Shown here one piece after another: positions 9,285 through 17,455 of a stretch of DNA of 64,000 bases (the first letter of the stretch is position 1; every line of letters starts with the position of its first letter). Where the stretch lies: NCBI RefSeq assembly GCF_014836535.1, contig NZ_JACSQP010000008.1:1-64000 (forward strand). The letters run 5' to 3'. The notes beneath the pieces were generated by a model. That model did no database searches. It saw only the letters and a list, made by a program, of their open reading frames with translations, and had not been told where the DNA came from. Made by a program: the position numbers and the translations under genes. The DNA comes from Microbacterium pullorum. Lineage in GTDB: Bacteria; Actinomycetota; Actinomycetes; Actinomycetales; Microbacteriaceae.

Positions 9285-9322
9285 CACGGGGTGCGGGTCG
9301 CGCGGGCGGCCCGCACCCCGTG
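9285..9322 (-). terminator. Intercistronic hairpin between cebE and cebF
   Basis: A perfect 13-bp stem, CACGGGGTGCGGG (9285-9297) against CCCGCACCCCGTG (9310-9322), with a 12-base loop. It starts 22 bases after the cebE stop on the minus strand. No T-run follows, so partial attenuation or a 3' mRNA-stabilising barrier is more likely than full termination. Either would make more binding protein than membrane subunits. Confidence 0.7.
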
Positions 9323-9344
9323 AGTCAGTGGTCGAGACTGTGCG

Positions 9345-10622
9345 TCAGAAACCGCTGATCTCGGTCAGCCACGTCTGCCACGCGGTCTCTTTGTCGTCCA
9401 GTCCGTCGAAGACGCGGGTGATCGCGTTCTGGAGCGCGTCGTGGTACTTGAAGTAGTCCTGACCCTTGTAGGTCGACACCGTGATCGCGTTGGCGCGGTC
9501 GATGCCGATCTGACCCGTCGGGGCGTCGTTGAAGTACTCATTGACGAAGCCGGTCAGGTCAGGGCTGTCCTGCGCGTCGACCTGGCTCGGGAGGGTGCCG
9601 GCGTTGACGAAGGCCTTGATCTGGGTCTCGGGGGACGTCAGCCAGTCGGCGAGCTGCTGGGCAGCTTCGATGTTGTCGCCGTCAGCGGGGACGACGAGGT
9701 ACGAGCCACCCCAGTTGCCGCCACCCTCGGGGAACGCGTTGGCAACATCCCAGCCGGTGACGTCAGGAGCCTCACCGGCGATGATTCCCTGCATCCACGG
9801 CGGGCACAGCATGGCGGCGAACTCGCCACCCGCCATCGACGCGTACCAGTCTTCGCTCCACTGACCGGGGTAGGCCGCGATCGGCACGGCCTGGTCGATG
9901 ACGGTGTCGTAGGCCGCGCGGATCTCGGGGTTGTCGGCGGCGATGATCGTGCCGTCCGGCTCCTCGTAGGCGAACTCGAGCTGGTTCACCAGGCCCTGGA
10001 GGACCGAGTTGGCCGAATCGATGAACGGCGTGCCGGTCTTGGCGACGTAGTCCGCACCCACCTGGAAGAAGGCGTCCCACGTCGGGAAGAGCTCGGCGAC
10101 GGCCTCGCGGTCGGTGGGCAGGCCCGCCGCCTCGAAGAGGTCCTGGCGGTAGCAGACCGCCTGCGGGCCGGCGTCGGTGCCGTACGCGACCAGGTTGCCG
10201 GCGGCATCGGTCGCCGCCGCTTCCTTCCAGTCGAGCCAGCGGCCCTTGAGGTCGTCGGGCACGGGAACGACGAGGTCGGAGTACTGCATCATCTCGGTGA
10301 ACCAGTCCACCTCGACGGCTTCGACGTCGCCGAGTCCGCCCTTGCCGAGCTTCTGGAAGAAGTTCGCGCGGGCGTCGTTGGACGTGGCCGCCTTGTTGTG
10401 GACGACTTCGATGCCGGTCTCTTCGGTGAACTCCGCGAGGAGTTCGTCCGAGTAGCCCATGTCGTTGAAGGTCGCGAGGGTCAGGGTGGCCCCGCCGCTC
10501 GCATCTCCATCGGCGTTGCCCCCGGCGTCGCCGTCGCCGGCGGTACAGCCGGCGAGCACGAGCGCGGAGGTGGTCGCGACGGCCGCCAGCAGGGCGGTGC
10601 GCCGCAGTGCGCGTGTTTTCAC
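9345..10622 (-). CDS. cebE: Cellobiose/oligosaccharide ABC transporter binding lipoprotein
   Basis: Extracytoplasmic solute-binding protein of the CUT1 class, 425 residues. The N-terminus has Arg/Lys, a hydrophobic stretch and a lipobox LVLAGC with the lipidated Cys near residue 26, followed by a Gly/Asp-rich linker. The mature part has the family 1 binding-protein fold pattern (VVPADGDNIEAAQQLADWL late in the chain). The start is GTG at 10622, with AAAGGAG 6 bases upstream. It is the first gene of the operon and directly follows the triple-operator promoter. Cellobiose as ligand is inferred from the operators and bglC. Confidence 0.92.
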   Translation of the reverse strand: MKTRALRRTALLAAVATTSALVLAGCTAGDGDAGGNADGDASGGATLTLATFNDMGYSDELLAEFTEETGIEVVHNKAATSNDARANFFQKLGKGGLGDVEAVEVDWFTEMMQYSDLVVPVPDDLKGRWLDWKEAAATDAAGNLVAYGTDAGPQAVCYRQDLFEAAGLPTDREAVAELFPTWDAFFQVGADYVAKTGTPFIDSANSVLQGLVNQLEFAYEEPDGTIIAADNPEIRAAYDTVIDQAVPIAAYPGQWSEDWYASMAGGEFAAMLCPPWMQGIIAGEAPDVTGWDVANAFPEGGGNWGGSYLVVPADGDNIEAAQQLADWLTSPETQIKAFVNAGTLPSQVDAQDSPDLTGFVNEYFNDAPTGQIGIDRANAITVSTYKGQDYFKYHDALQNAITRVFDGLDDKETAWQTWLTEISGF

Positions 10623-10677
10623 GTGTCACTCCTTTGTGGTGTGGGTATGGCTGGTGCGTCGGCCCGCGCACCCGACG

Positions 10678-10745
10678 TGGGAGCGCTCTCACCGATAGAC
10701 CACAAGTTATGGGATCGCTCCCACCGAGTCAAGGGAGCGCTCCCA
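10678..10745 (-). promoter_or_regulatory. ceb operon promoter with three CebR-type operators
   Basis: On the minus strand -35 TTGACT (10732-10727) and -10 TAACTT (10709-10704) are 17 bp apart. Three 14-bp palindromes each differ by one base from TGGGAGCGCTCCCA: site 1 at 10678-10691 just downstream of the predicted start, site 2 at 10710-10723 inside the spacer, site 3 at 10732-10745 overlapping the edge of -35. Centres are 32 and 22 bp apart, close to three and two helical turns, so all lie on one DNA face. This predicts tight cooperative repression. Confidence 0.85.
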
Positions 10746-10814
10746 CCGATCGGGTCACGCTTGCGTAACGCCGTCGACCCGCCCCGGCGGGCGTGCCGCG
10801 CCACGGGCTCCCCG

Positions 10815-10820
10815 TAGACT
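10815..10820 (+). promoter_or_regulatory. -10 box for purS-purQ
   Basis: TAGACT at 10815-10820 gives a predicted start near 10827 and a leader of about 30 bases with CCGGAG as a ribosome site. The -35 is not convincing. Confidence 0.4.
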
Positions 10821-10857
10821 GGCCGGGCACCTTTCCCGCGACATCCGGAGCCCCCAC

Positions 10858-11106
10858 ATGCCCACCATCGTCGTCGACGTCATGCCCAAGGCCGAGCTGC
10901 TGGATCCGCAGGGGAAGGCCGTCTCGGGCGCACTCGACCGCCTCGGGGTCGCCGACTTCACCGCCGTGCGCATCGGCAAGCGTTTCGAGCTCACCGTCGA
11001 AGGCGACGTCACCGACGAGGTGCTCGCCACCGCCCGCCGCATCGCCGACGAGATCCTCTCCAACGCCGTCATCGAAGACGTCGTGGGCATCGAGGTCGTC
11101 GAATGA
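10858..11106 (+). CDS. purS: FGAM synthase subunit PurS
   Basis: Small bridging subunit of the PurLQS complex that converts FGAR to FGAM. It has 82 residues, the usual length, with the conserved pattern [17 protein letters not shown] at the N-terminus and [14 protein letters not shown] at the C-terminus. The ATG at 10858 has CCGGAG 8 bases before it. Its stop overlaps the purQ start by 4 bases (ATGA). The large subunit purL is 13.6 kb away in the same orientation, so the three-part enzyme is encoded at two places. Confidence 0.95.
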   Translation: MPTIVVDVMPKAELLDPQGKAVSGALDRLGVADFTAVRIGKRFELTVEGDVTDEVLATARRIADEILSNAVIEDVVGIEVVE

Positions 11107-11810
11107 CCGCTCGGGTCGGGGTCATCACGTTCCCCGGCTCGCTCGACGACGGCGACGCCGCTCGCGCCATCCGGCTGGCCGGCGCAGAACCCGTGGCGCT
11201 CTGGCACGGCTCGCACGACCTCGATGGTGTCGACGCTCTCGTGCTGCCCGGTGGGTTCAGCTACGGCGACTACCTGCGCGCCGGCGCGATCGCCGCGCTC
11301 GCGCCGATCATGGCCGAAGTGAAGGATGCCGCCGCCAAAGGCATGCCGGTGCTCGGCATCTGCAACGGCTTCCAGATGCTCGTCGAGGCGCACCTGCTGC
11401 CGGGCGGGCTCATCCGCAACGCCCACCAGCAGTTCATCCGACGCGACCAGCGCCTGCGGGTCGAGAACGCCACCACCTCGTGGACCAGCGACTACGACGC
11501 GGGGCAGGAGATCGTCATCCCGCTGAAGAACGCCGACGGCGGCTACATCGCCTCGGAGTCCGAGCTCGACCGTCTCGAGGGCGAGGGCCTGGTGGCGGTG
11601 CGCTACCTGGGGGTGAACCCCAACGGGTCGCTGCGCGACATCGCCGGCATCACGAACGAGCGCGGCAACGTCGTGGGCCTCATGCCCCACCCCGAGCACG
11701 CCGTCGAGCCGGGCTTCGGTCCTGACACCTCGGTGGCGATGCGCTCGGGCGTGGACGGACTGTCGTTCTTCACCTCGGCGATCAGCGCCGTGGTGGGCGC
11801 CGCGGCCTGA
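11103..11810 (+). CDS. purQ: FGAM synthase glutaminase subunit PurQ
   Basis: Class I glutamine amidotransferase that supplies ammonia to PurL. It has 235 residues. The start [15 protein letters not shown] is typical, the catalytic Cys lies in GICNGFQML near residue 87, and the His/Glu pair is in MPHPEHAVE near residue 200. All catalytic residues are present. It is translationally coupled to purS through the ATGA overlap, and its length is normal for the PurS-dependent type. Confidence 0.96.
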   Translation: MTARVGVITFPGSLDDGDAARAIRLAGAEPVALWHGSHDLDGVDALVLPGGFSYGDYLRAGAIAALAPIMAEVKDAAAKGMPVLGICNGFQMLVEAHLLPGGLIRNAHQQFIRRDQRLRVENATTSWTSDYDAGQEIVIPLKNADGGYIASESELDRLEGEGLVAVRYLGVNPNGSLRDIAGITNERGNVVGLMPHPEHAVEPGFGPDTSVAMRSGVDGLSFFTSAISAVVGAAA

Positions 11811-11858
11811 CCCGCCACCCACGGGTCGCCGCACCGGCAGGGTCGGTATCGTCGGAGG

Positions 11859-12791
11859 ATGACCTCCGGCATCCACGATCTCGTCCTCAGCGTGCCCTCG
11901 GCCCAGCTCGCCGCCGACCTGGGGCCACTGCCCGACGGTGTCGATCTGGTCGTCTGGGATATGGACGACGACGCCCCGCGTGAGCGCATCGACATCGTCG
12001 TGCCGCCCTACATGAACGGCGCGACGCCGTTCGACAAGCTGGCCGCGGTCGCACCGCGCCTCGTGCAGGGCCAGTCGATCGGGTACGAGGGGGTCGCCGA
12101 CCGCCTTCCTGCGGGTCTCGTCTTCGCCAACGCGGCGAGCGTGCACGAGACCTCGACGGCCGAACTCGCGGTCGCGCTCATCCTCGCCGCGCAGCGCCAC
12201 CTCGACGACTTCGCCGTGGACACGCGCGAGGGCCGCTGGCGGCCGCAGTTCGCACAGAGCCTCGCCGATCGTCGCGTGCTGCTCATCGGCTACGGCGGCG
12301 TGGGCAAGGCCACCGCGGCGCGGCTGCTGCCGTTCGAGGTGGAGCTCACCGTCGTCGCCCGCACCGCACGCGACGAGGACGGCGTGCACGTGCACGGCAT
12401 CGACGAACTCGACACCCTGCTGCCGGACGCCGAGATCGTCGTGCTGACGCTCCCCGGCGGCGCCGAGACCCGCGGCATCCTCGACGAGCGCACCCTCGCG
12501 CTGCTGCCCGACGGCGCGCTCGTGGTCAACGTCGGCCGCGGCTCGCTGGTCGACACCGACGCGCTCGTGGCTGAGACGGGATCGGGCCGGCTGCGTGCGG
12601 CGCTCGACGTCGTCGACCCCGAGCCGCTGCCCGAGGGGCACCCGCTGTGGGGTACGCCCGGCGTGCTGATCGCCCCGCACGTGGGCGGGGCGTCCAGCGC
12701 GATGCGCCCGCGCATCGCCCGACTCGTCCGGCGTCAGGCCGAGCGGATGCTGGCGGGCGAGGAACCGCTGAACGTCGTCATCCGCACCTGA
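11859..12791 (+). CDS. D-isomer specific 2-hydroxyacid dehydrogenase
   Basis: NAD(P)-dependent oxidoreductase, 310 residues. The central Rossmann motif is LLIGYGGVGKATAARLL (about residues 143-160). Catalytic residues of the family are visible: Arg in NVGRGSLVD, Glu in VVDPEPLPEGHPLW, and His in APHVGG. The ATG at 11859 has GGAGG directly before it. It stands between purQ and the convergent apt gene with no pathway neighbour. Phosphoglycerate, glyoxylate and hydroxypyruvate are all possible substrates; none can be chosen from sequence. Confidence 0.88.
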   Translation: MTSGIHDLVLSVPSAQLAADLGPLPDGVDLVVWDMDDDAPRERIDIVVPPYMNGATPFDKLAAVAPRLVQGQSIGYEGVADRLPAGLVFANAASVHETSTAELAVALILAAQRHLDDFAVDTREGRWRPQFAQSLADRRVLLIGYGGVGKATAARLLPFEVELTVVARTARDEDGVHVHGIDELDTLLPDAEIVVLTLPGGAETRGILDERTLALLPDGALVVNVGRGSLVDTDALVAETGSGRLRAALDVVDPEPLPEGHPLWGTPGVLIAPHVGGASSAMRPRIARLVRRQAERMLAGEEPLNVVIRT

Positions 12792-12810
12792 GCGGCGGGG
12801 CTCGGGGGCC

Positions 12811-13332
12811 TCAGGCGGTGAAGACCGAGTAGACGTCGCCGACGGCCTCGCGGCCGCCGAGTCCTTCGAGTTCCATGAGCACGGCGGTGCCGACGACGAC
12901 GCCGCCGAGCCGGCCGATGAGCTCGTGCGCGGCGACGAGGGTGCCGCCGGTGGCGAGCACGTCGTCGACCAGCAGCACGCGGGTGCCGTCGGCGATGTCG
13001 TCGTGGGCTTCGATCGTGGCGGTGCCGTACTCGAGCGTGTACGAGACGGCGGCCGCGGGGCGGGGGAGCTTGCCGGCCTTGCGGATGGGCACGAGGCCGA
13101 CGCCGGCGGCGGTCGCCATGGCCCCGGCGAGCAGGAAGCCGCGCGCCTCGATGCCGGCGACCACGTCGAACCGGCCGGCGAACGGGGCGATCATCGCGTC
13201 GACCACACTGCGCAGCGCCGTGGCGTCGGCCAGCAGCGGGGTGACGTCGCGGAAGAGCACGCCCGGCTGGGGATAGTCGGGGATCGTGCGGATGAGCGAG
13301 TCGGCGTGTGCGAGCGCGGTTTCGGGGGTCAC
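12811..13332 (-). CDS. apt: Adenine phosphoribosyltransferase
   Basis: Salvages adenine with PRPP to AMP in the cytoplasm. It has 173 residues. Conserved parts are IPDYPQPGVLFRDVTPLL near residue 17, EARGFLLAGA, RKAGKLPRP, and the PRPP-binding loop VLLVDDVLATGGT near residue 120. The start is GTG at 13332. It is convergent with the 2-hydroxyacid dehydrogenase gene, 19 bases apart with no clear terminator. With purC, purS, purQ, purL and purA it is one of six purine genes in the window. Confidence 0.95.
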   Translation of the reverse strand: MTPETALAHADSLIRTIPDYPQPGVLFRDVTPLLADATALRSVVDAMIAPFAGRFDVVAGIEARGFLLAGAMATAAGVGLVPIRKAGKLPRPAAAVSYTLEYGTATIEAHDDIADGTRVLLVDDVLATGGTLVAAHELIGRLGGVVVGTAVLMELEGLGGREAVGDVYSVFTA

Positions 13333-13394
13333 CGACAGATTCTATGCGCCGCGACCGGACGATGCCTGGGAGAGCCGACAACGGCCGCGACCAC

Positions 13395-13415
13395 TGCAAG
13401 CGCTTGCATTAGCAT
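13395..13415 (+). promoter_or_regulatory. Operator and -10 box of the alpha-glucosidase gene
   Basis: A perfect 14-bp palindrome TGCAAGCGCTTGCA (13395-13408) with the CG centre typical of LacI-family operators touches the -10 box TAGCAT (13410-13415). The ATG follows 6 bases later. Bound repressor would cover the -35/-10 spacer. The LacI gene at 15133 is the obvious candidate regulator. Confidence 0.75.
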
Positions 13416-13421
13416 GGCGGC

Positions 13422-15107
13422 ATGACACTTCCCGAGACCGCCCTCCCCGGAGAGACCCGCGAGAACTCCCGCCCCGGCGCAGAATGGTGGCGCACCGCCG
13501 TCATCTACCAGATCTACCCCCGGTCCTTCGCCGACGCCTCGGGCGACGGCGTGGGCGACCTGCCCGGTGTGACCTCGCACATCGATGATCTGCAGGCGCT
13601 CGGCATCGACGCGATCTGGCTGAGCCCGTTCCAGCGGTCGCCGCAGAAGGATGCCGGCTACGACGTGGCCGACTACTGCGACGTCGACCCGCTCTTCGGC
13701 ACCCTGGCCGACTTCGACGACCTCATCGACGCGGCCCACTCCCGCGGCATCCGCATCATCACGGACCTCGTCCCCAACCACTCCTCCGACCAGCACGAGT
13801 GGTTCCAGCAGGCTCTCGCCGCCGCCCCCGGCAGCCCCGAGCGCGCCCGCTACATCTTCCGCGACGGCAAGGGCGAGCACGGCGAACTGCCCCCGAACAA
13901 CTGGGAGTCCGTCTTCGGCGGCCCGGCCTGGACCCGTGTGGTCGAGCCCGACGGCACGCCCGGTCAGTGGTACCTGCACCTGTTCGACTCGTCGCAGCCC
14001 GACTTCGATTGGTCCAACCCCGAGGTGCGCGAGGAGTTCCGTCGCATCCTGCGCTTCTGGCTGGACCGCGGCGTCGACGGCTTCCGCGTGGATGTCGCCC
14101 ACGGTCTCGTGAAGGCCGCGGGCCTGCCCGACTACACGCCCGACCCCGACGCGGGCTCGATGGGCGGCGACGCCGCCGACGTGCCCTACTGGGGCCAGGA
14201 GGGTGTGCACGAGATCTACCGCGACTGGCACGAGCTGCTCGCCGAGTACGACGGCGACCGGGCGCTGTGCGCCGAGGCGTGGCTGCCCACCGTGGACATC
14301 ACCGCCCAGTGGGTGCGCCCCGACGAGATGCACCAGGCGTTCAACTTCGCCTACCTCGAGACCCCGTGGGATGCCGCGGCGCTGCGCGAGGTCATCGATG
14401 AGTCGCTGCGCGCCTACCCCGCCGTGGGCGCCCCGAGCACGTGGGTGCTGTCGAACCACGACGTCGTGCGCCACGCGTCGCGTCTCGCACTGACCGCCGA
14501 GAACCCGCAGGGCCACGGCATCGGACCGGACTCCCCCGGCCAGCCGGAGCCCGTGCTGGGCCTGCGGCGCGCCCGCGCCGCGTCGACGGTCATGCTGGCG
14601 CTGCCCGGTTCGGCCTACCTCTACCAGGGCGAGGAATTGGGCCTGCCCGAGGTCATCGACCTGCCCGGCGAGGCGCGTCAGGACCCGACGTGGTTCCGCA
14701 CCGGCGGCGAGCGCTACGGGCGTGACGGCTGCCGCGTGCCGATCCCGTGGCAGGCCGACGCCCCCGCGTACGGCTTCAGCCCCACCGGCCGGTCGTGGCT
14801 GCCGCAGCCCGCGCAGTGGGCGCCCCTCGCCCGCAGCGCCCAGGTCGACGACCCGGCATCCACGCTGTCGCTGTACCGCACGCTGCTCGCCGCGCGCCGC
14901 GCGCACGGGCTCGGCGCCGGCGCACTGCAGTGGATCGACGGCTTCGGCGACGACGTGCTGGCCTTCCGCAACGGCGACGTCACGGTGATCTCCAACATCG
15001 GCCCCACGCCGGTCGAGCTCCCCGCGGGCGAGGTCATCGCGGCGAGCGAGCCGGTGACCGGCGGCGTCCTGCCCGCCGACACCACCGTGTGGCTGCGATC
15101 GGCCTGA
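13422..15107 (+). CDS. Family 13 alpha-glucosidase / oligo-1,6-glucosidase
   Basis: Cytoplasmic hydrolase of short alpha-glucosides such as maltose or isomaltose, 561 residues without a signal peptide. GH13 regions in order: DLVPNHSSDQHEWF (region I), GVDGFRVDVAHGL with the nucleophile Asp (region II), CAEAWLP with the acid/base Glu (region III), and LSNHDVVRHASR (region IV). An all-beta C-terminal domain follows. The ATG at 13422 lies 6 bases after the -10 box, so the mRNA is probably leaderless. The LacI gene 25 bases downstream is likely co-transcribed. The exact linkage preference cannot be read reliably. Confidence 0.92.
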   Translation: MTLPETALPGETRENSRPGAEWWRTAVIYQIYPRSFADASGDGVGDLPGVTSHIDDLQALGIDAIWLSPFQRSPQKDAGYDVADYCDVDPLFGTLADFDDLIDAAHSRGIRIITDLVPNHSSDQHEWFQQALAAAPGSPERARYIFRDGKGEHGELPPNNWESVFGGPAWTRVVEPDGTPGQWYLHLFDSSQPDFDWSNPEVREEFRRILRFWLDRGVDGFRVDVAHGLVKAAGLPDYTPDPDAGSMGGDAADVPYWGQEGVHEIYRDWHELLAEYDGDRALCAEAWLPTVDITAQWVRPDEMHQAFNFAYLETPWDAAALREVIDESLRAYPAVGAPSTWVLSNHDVVRHASRLALTAENPQGHGIGPDSPGQPEPVLGLRRARAASTVMLALPGSAYLYQGEELGLPEVIDLPGEARQDPTWFRTGGERYGRDGCRVPIPWQADAPAYGFSPTGRSWLPQPAQWAPLARSAQVDDPASTLSLYRTLLAARRAHGLGAGALQWIDGFGDDVLAFRNGDVTVISNIGPTPVELPAGEVIAASEPVTGGVLPADTTVWLRSA

Positions 15108-15132
15108 CGCGAGCCCTGCGGGGCCCGACACC

Positions 15133-16152
15133 ATGGTGAGCATCGACGAAGTGGCCCGCGCGGCCGGGGTCTCCACGGCCACGGTCTCGCGGGCCCTCAG
15201 CGGCCGCGGCCAGGTGTCGCTCGGCACCCGGTCGCGGGTGCTGGCCACCGCCGCGGAGCTGGGCTACGTCGTCTCGTCCTCGGCGTCGAGCCTCGCTTCG
15301 GGACGCACGCGCAACATCGGGGTGCTGCTGCCGGTCGTGGACCGCTGGTACTTCTCCACCGTGCTCGCCGGCATCGCCTCGGGCCTGCAGCGCGCCGGGT
15401 ACGACATCACGCTCTATGCGCTGACCGAGGATGCCGCCGAGCGCGCGACCGTGTTCGAGACGTTCCTGCGGCGGCAGCGCGTGGATGCGGTCATCGCGAT
15501 CGCGATCTCGCTCGATGCCGCAGAGGTCGAACGGGTCGAGGCGCTGGGGCTGCCGGTGGTGGCGCTGGGTGCCGCGCACCCGCGGCTGCCGAGCCTGTCG
15601 GTCGACGACGTCGCCGTCGCGCGCGTGGCGACCGGGCACCTCACCGCCCTCGGGCACCGCCGCATCGCCCACATCGGCACCACCTCGGCGCACGACGCCG
15701 ACGGCGACCACATCCCGACGCTGCGACGACACGGGTTCGAGCAGGCCCTCGCCGATGCCGGCATCCCCGCGGCATCGGCCCGTCACGAGCACGCCGACTT
15801 CACGATCGAGGACGGGCACCGTGCGGCGATGCGGCTGCTGCGCTCCGACGAGCCGCCCACCGCGATCTTCGCCGCCTCCGACGAGATGGCCATCGGCGCG
15901 CTCATGGCCGCGCGCGACCTCGCCCTCTCGGTGCCCGGCGATCTGTCGATCGTCGGGGTCGACGGTCACGAACTGAGCGCCTTCTTCGGACTCACCACCG
16001 TCGACCAGTTCCCCCACGACCAGGGGCTGCGCGCGGCCGAGGCGGTGCTGGCCGAGCTCGGCGACGCCGCTCCACCCGCCCCCCTCGCGCCGCTGCCGTT
16101 CGAGCTGGTGGTGCGCGCGTCCACCGCACCGCCCGCACGCCCTTCGCCCTAG
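15133..16152 (+). CDS. LacI-family regulator of the alpha-glucosidase unit
   Basis: Transcriptional repressor of 339 residues. The helix-turn-helix IDEVARAAGVSTATVSRALS sits at the very N-terminus, followed by a hinge and a sugar-binding core with SIVGVDGHELSAFF near the end. An alternative GTG start lies one codon on. It follows the alpha-glucosidase by 25 bases and probably controls it through the palindrome 13395-13408. Its TAG stop (16150-16152) is also the first half of the -10 box of the next gene. The effector is unknown; maltose-type sugars fit the neighbour. Confidence 0.88.
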   Translation: MVSIDEVARAAGVSTATVSRALSGRGQVSLGTRSRVLATAAELGYVVSSSASSLASGRTRNIGVLLPVVDRWYFSTVLAGIASGLQRAGYDITLYALTEDAAERATVFETFLRRQRVDAVIAIAISLDAAEVERVEALGLPVVALGAAHPRLPSLSVDDVAVARVATGHLTALGHRRIAHIGTTSAHDADGDHIPTLRRHGFEQALADAGIPAASARHEHADFTIEDGHRAAMRLLRSDEPPTAIFAASDEMAIGALMAARDLALSVPGDLSIVGVDGHELSAFFGLTTVDQFPHDQGLRAAEAVLAELGDAAPPAPLAPLPFELVVRASTAPPARPSP

Positions 16153-16162
16153 GCTCACGGGC

Positions 16163-17380
16163 ATGAGCATCGACCTCGAAGCCCTCTACCTCGACCTGCA
16201 CCGGCATCCGGAGCTCTCCTTCCAGGAGACCCGCACCGCCGGCGTCATCACGCGCGTGCTGGGCGAACTCGGCATCGAGTTCGAAGAGGGCATCGGCCGC
16301 ACCGGCGTCGCCGCCGTGGTGCGCAACGGCGAGGGGCCGACGGTGTGGCTGCGCGCCGACATGGATGGCCTGCCCGTCCAGGAGCGCACCGGCCTCGCGT
16401 ACGCCAGCACCGCGCACGGCATCGACCCGTCCGGGCAGGACGTGCCCGTCATGCACGCCTGCGGTCACGACATGCACGTCACCGCGCTGCTGGGGGCGTT
16501 GGAGCGCTTGACGGCGACGCGCGAGGAGTGGGCGGGAACGGTCGTCGCCGTGTTCCAGCCCGCCGAGGAGTACGGCGCCGGCGCGCAGGCGATGATCGCC
16601 GACGGGGTGCTCGACCGCTTCCCCCGCCCCGACATCGTGCTCGGCCAGCACGTGACGCCGCTGCCGTCGGGAGTCGTGGGCGTGCGACCGGGGACGCAGA
16701 TGGCCGCGTCCGACGGGCTCACCGTGACGCTGCTCGGCCGCGGCGGCCACGGGTCGCGCCCGCACGCGACGATCGATCCGGTCGTGATGGCGGCTGCCAC
16801 GGTGATGCGCCTGCAGACGATCGTCTCGCGCGAGGTCGACCCGCGGGAGATGGCGGTCGTGACGGTCGGCGCGATCCACGCCGGGCTGAAGAACAACATC
16901 ATCCCCGCCGAGGCGCGGCTCGAGCTGAGCCTGCGCTACGCCGACGAGGCGGCGCGCGAACGCATCATGGCCAAGGTCGAGCGGGTGGTGCGCGCCGAGG
17001 CCGAGGCGTCCGGCGCCGAGGAGCAGCCGGTGATCAGCACCCTCCACACCCTGCCCCCCACGATCAACGACGTGGATGCCACGGCCCGCCTCGTCGCGGC
17101 GTTCGAGCGGTCGTTCGGCGAGGGTGCGGTGGTCGACCCGGGCATGTTCACCGGCAGCGAGGACGTGTCGTGGTTCGCGCGCGAGGGCGGCGCTCCGCTG
17201 GTGTTCTGGTTCTGGGGCGGAGTCGACCCGGAGGCATACGCGGCCGCCGCTGCGCGCGGCACGCTCGACGCCGACATCCCCACGAACCACTCGCCGTTCT
17301 TCGCTCCGGTGCTGCATCCCACCATCGAACGCGGGGTCGAGAACCTCGTCGTGGCGGCGCGGGAGTTCCTCGCGCAGTGA
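16163..17380 (+). CDS. M20D-family amidohydrolase / metallopeptidase
   Basis: Zinc-type hydrolase related to aminoacylases, IAA-amino acid hydrolases and N-acyl-aminoacid deacylases, 405 residues. Metal-site motifs are MHACGHDMHVTALLG near residue 95 and FQPAEEYGAG near residue 130; a late His lies in IPTNHSPFF. The substrate-side domain with GRGGHGSRPH is also present. A -10 box TAGGCT (16150-16155) ends 7 bases before the ATG, so expression is probably independent of the upstream lacI gene and leaderless. No neighbour fixes the substrate. Confidence 0.88.
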   Translation: MSIDLEALYLDLHRHPELSFQETRTAGVITRVLGELGIEFEEGIGRTGVAAVVRNGEGPTVWLRADMDGLPVQERTGLAYASTAHGIDPSGQDVPVMHACGHDMHVTALLGALERLTATREEWAGTVVAVFQPAEEYGAGAQAMIADGVLDRFPRPDIVLGQHVTPLPSGVVGVRPGTQMAASDGLTVTLLGRGGHGSRPHATIDPVVMAAATVMRLQTIVSREVDPREMAVVTVGAIHAGLKNNIIPAEARLELSLRYADEAARERIMAKVERVVRAEAEASGAEEQPVISTLHTLPPTINDVDATARLVAAFERSFGEGAVVDPGMFTGSEDVSWFAREGGAPLVFWFWGGVDPEAYAAAAARGTLDADIPTNHSPFFAPVLHPTIERGVENLVVAAREFLAQ

Positions 17381-17455
17381 CGCCGGCGCGGCCCGTCGCG
17401 AACACCCCTTTCGGACCATTGTGCGACCGGTCGCGCAGGAGTAGCGTCCCTCGCC

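Noticed and set aside
10755..12680. Open frame of 641 codons antisense to purS-purQ and the dehydrogenase
   Set aside because: Shadow of well-recognised genes, with typical His/Arg/Val shadow composition.
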